The notes beneath the pieces were generated by a model. It was given only the letters and a program-made list of their open reading frames with translations, did no database searches and had not been told where the DNA came from. From the NCBI GenBank assembly GCA_024693065.1, contig JAILLP010000024.1, positions 1 through 64,000 of the forward strand: 64,000 nt of DNA, written 5' to 3'. Positions 62,510-64,000 of this stretch are shown in pieces. Positions within the stretch are counted from its first letter, which is position 1; each line of letters starts with the position of its first letter. The stretch comes from Paludibacteraceae bacterium. GTDB taxonomy: Bacteria > Bacteroidota > Bacteroidia > Bacteroidales > Paludibacteraceae. Made by a program: the position numbers and the translations under genes.

Positions 62510-63511
62510 ATGGGAACACAAAAGAAAATCAACACACTACTAAGTTCAGGAATGATGCTACTCCTCGCGGGGATACCCCTCATCTCCTGCGCAGGAACGC
62601 CCGCCGAGACGAGCAAAGGGGGAGAAGTGTCCATTCAGACCGTTAATCCAAGCGACAGCTCTATCGTCACAGAGAAAAAGAACGATTATACAAGCAGCAA
62701 ATACTACCGCATAGACCCGCAAGGGAACACGCTCAAGAGCCGTTACGTATGCCTCGACAACGATTGGGAGCGCCCGTATACCGACGGATACGCAGAGTGG
62801 TTGCTCAGTATGGAGCTACATCCGCAAGGACACGAGACTCGCTACTACAACGGTGACGTCAAGTACAATTCCAGCAGAATCTGTGTGGGTGTCCTGAAGA
62901 CGGACTTGGTGGGCACCTTCAACGGCAAAGGAAAGGAAGTGCCGGCTGACCTGCAACAATGCGCCGACGCCTGCATGCGTCTGTGGGCGGAGTATCTTTG
63001 GAAGAACAAACAATACGAAAAGATCCACTTCAAAGGAGGCAACGGATTCGTCTACGAATACACTAAATGGGCGGCTGGCTACCGTGTCCACTTCGACAGA
63101 AACTGGAAAGCCTCATGGAGCAAAGATGCCCAGCCCGACTACAGTTACACCACTTTCCGCAAGTACCTCTCCCTGGTATTCACCTACTGCGGCACAGCCT
63201 CCCTGGCGGCAGAGTTGAAGAAAGTGACGCCGACCGACATCCGTCCGGGAGACCTACTCATCTACGGAGGCAGTCCTGGCCACGCATTGACCGTCATGGA
63301 CGTGCTACGCAACAAGAAGACGGGGCAACTAAGGGTTATGTTCAGCCAAAGCTACATGCCAGCGCAGGAGATAGAAATACTCGCCAGCCCGGACAACAGC
63401 AACGCCCCATGGTTCGACATAGACATTGAGAAACGCCCTTGGGTCAATACACCAGAGTGGTATTTCGACTTCAATAAAAAAAGTGCGTTCCGAAGATGGA
63501 GCAACAGATAA
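62510..63511 (+). CDS. DUF4846 family lipoprotein
   Basis: 333 residues. Lipoprotein-like N-terminus (MMLLLAGIPLISCAG) and a ~250-residue domain of the DUF4846 family, with DIRPGDLLIYGGSPGHALTV and MFSQSYMPAQEIEIL as conserved blocks. The NlpC/P60-like look (PGDLLIYGGSPGHA) has no full Cys-His triad: Cys in FTYCGTASLA may be structural. Function unknown. Second gene after the M15 peptidase. Confidence 0.85.
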   Translation: MGTQKKINTLLSSGMMLLLAGIPLISCAGTPAETSKGGEVSIQTVNPSDSSIVTEKKNDYTSSKYYRIDPQGNTLKSRYVCLDNDWERPYTDGYAEWLLSMELHPQGHETRYYNGDVKYNSSRICVGVLKTDLVGTFNGKGKEVPADLQQCADACMRLWAEYLWKNKQYEKIHFKGGNGFVYEYTKWAAGYRVHFDRNWKASWSKDAQPDYSYTTFRKYLSLVFTYCGTASLAAELKKVTPTDIRPGDLLIYGGSPGHALTVMDVLRNKKTGQLRVMFSQSYMPAQEIEILASPDNSNAPWFDIDIEKRPWVNTPEWYFDFNKKSAFRRWSNR

Positions 63512-63527
63512 AAACAGACAAAAAGCA

Positions 63528-63556
63528 GGCGTGCCATACATAAGCTATGGCACGCC
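63528..63556 (-). terminator. Terminator of fabD
   Basis: GGCGTGCCATA pairs with TATGGCACGCC around a 7-nt loop. Read on the minus strand it is followed by TGCTTTTTG. It lies 57 bases past the fabD stop, and also ends the plus-strand lipoprotein pair at its other face. Confidence 0.75.
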
Positions 63557-63612
63557 CGTTATCTATAATATCCGCAAGGGATTATTCCCCTAACGTTTCT
63601 ATCCTACCACGA

Positions 63613-64000
63613 TTACAGAGCAGCGGAGATCGTCTCCACGCCCTTGTCGATCTTACGAACCAAGCCCACCAAAACGGAGCCCGGACCGACCTCCGTGAAG
63701 CTATCGGCGCCAGCGGCAATCATGTTCTGCACGGACTGGGTCCACTTCACTGGAGAAGTAAGTTGTTTCACCAAATTAGCCTTGATTGTCTCAGGGTCAG
63801 TCTCCGCTTTCGTGGTGACGTTCTGATAAACAGGGCAGATAGGCGCACGGAAGCTTGTAGCCTCGATAGCCGCAGCCAACTCCACCTTCGCAGGTTCCAT
63901 CAATGGAGAGTGGAACGCACCGCTCACGGAGAGCTTCAACGCACGACGCGCGCCTGCAGCCGTAGCCAATTCACAAGCCTTGTCGATGCCCGCCATCGTG
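63613..64000 (-). CDS. fabD: Malonyl-CoA-ACP transacylase, C-terminal part (runs off right edge)
   Basis: 129 residues of the C-terminal half of FabD, which loads malonyl onto acyl carrier protein in fatty-acid synthesis. SGAFHSPLM carries the catalytic His; PVKWTQSVQNMIAAGADSFTEVGPGSVLVGLVRKI is the typical end when read in parts. The start and the GHSLG Ser motif lie outside the window. Confidence 0.93.
   Translation of the reverse strand, partial: TMAGIDKACELATAAGARRALKLSVSGAFHSPLMEPAKVELAAAIEATSFRAPICPVYQNVTTKAETDPETIKANLVKQLTSPVKWTQSVQNMIAAGADSFTEVGPGSVLVGLVRKIDKGVETISAAL

Overview
The window is a chromosomal segment of a Bacteroidota bacterium, most likely order Bacteroidales. The evidence is: Bacteroidota promoters (TTG or TTTG, 19-20 nt spacer, TAnnTTTG) before amt, dcuB, metY, tRNA-His, the Crp/Fnr operons and rpmB; the rpmB-rpmG-DUF4295 block; a porQ-cmk-ispH operon; a Bacteroides-type CarB; and many proteins with type IX secretion (T9SS) sorting tails. 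Species cannot be named from the sequence alone.

Layout. 1-2.6 kb: 3' end of a repetitive T9SS type A surface protein. 2.8-10.5 kb (minus): operon purF-pyrG-carAB of three glutamine amidotransferases, with carA and carB fused into one gene; amt (ammonium channel) diverges from it. 12.5-14.3 kb: a mini-protein with a T9SS-like tail and a GH5 glycanase. 14.4-17.5 kb: dcuB, an amidohydrolase and ung. 17.6-21.8 kb: a T9SS type B protein with a 306-bp tandem repeat. 22.2-25.0 kb: two paralogous two-gene Crp/Fnr operons, each with its own promoter and terminator, divergent from metY. 27.0-28.7 kb: dnaX, split by a run of 11 A exactly where the gamma core ends and the tau extension begins. 29.0-29.8 kb: gene-free region with DnaA-box-like motifs, an AT-rich stretch and two hairpins. 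29.8-34.6 kb: murB, tRNA-His, an AmpG-like MFS transporter, a LysR regulator and an SDR oxidoreductase. 34.7-48.4 kb: two related T9SS proteins, one of about 3860 residues. 48.7-56.9 kb: an SGNH-like protein that lacks the catalytic His, then a likely operon histidine kinase-porQ-cmk-ispH-pfkA. 57.1-60.7 kb: aroC, an FKBP with a Cys/Gly-rich tail, an outer-membrane barrel and pncC. 60.8-63.5 kb: rpmB-rpmG-DUF4295, a lipoprotein M15 peptidase and a DUF4846 protein. The right edge cuts fabD.

How it fits together. Most of the window is housekeeping: nucleotide, cell-wall, isoprenoid, shikimate and fatty-acid genes, replication and ribosomal proteins. Its distinctive content is T9SS: four or five cargo proteins plus the machinery gene porQ. 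The observations most worth checking are the dnaX slippage site, the fused CPSase, the duplicated Crp/Fnr pairs, the origin-like region, and the two surface proteins that share an N-terminus but carry different sorting tails.
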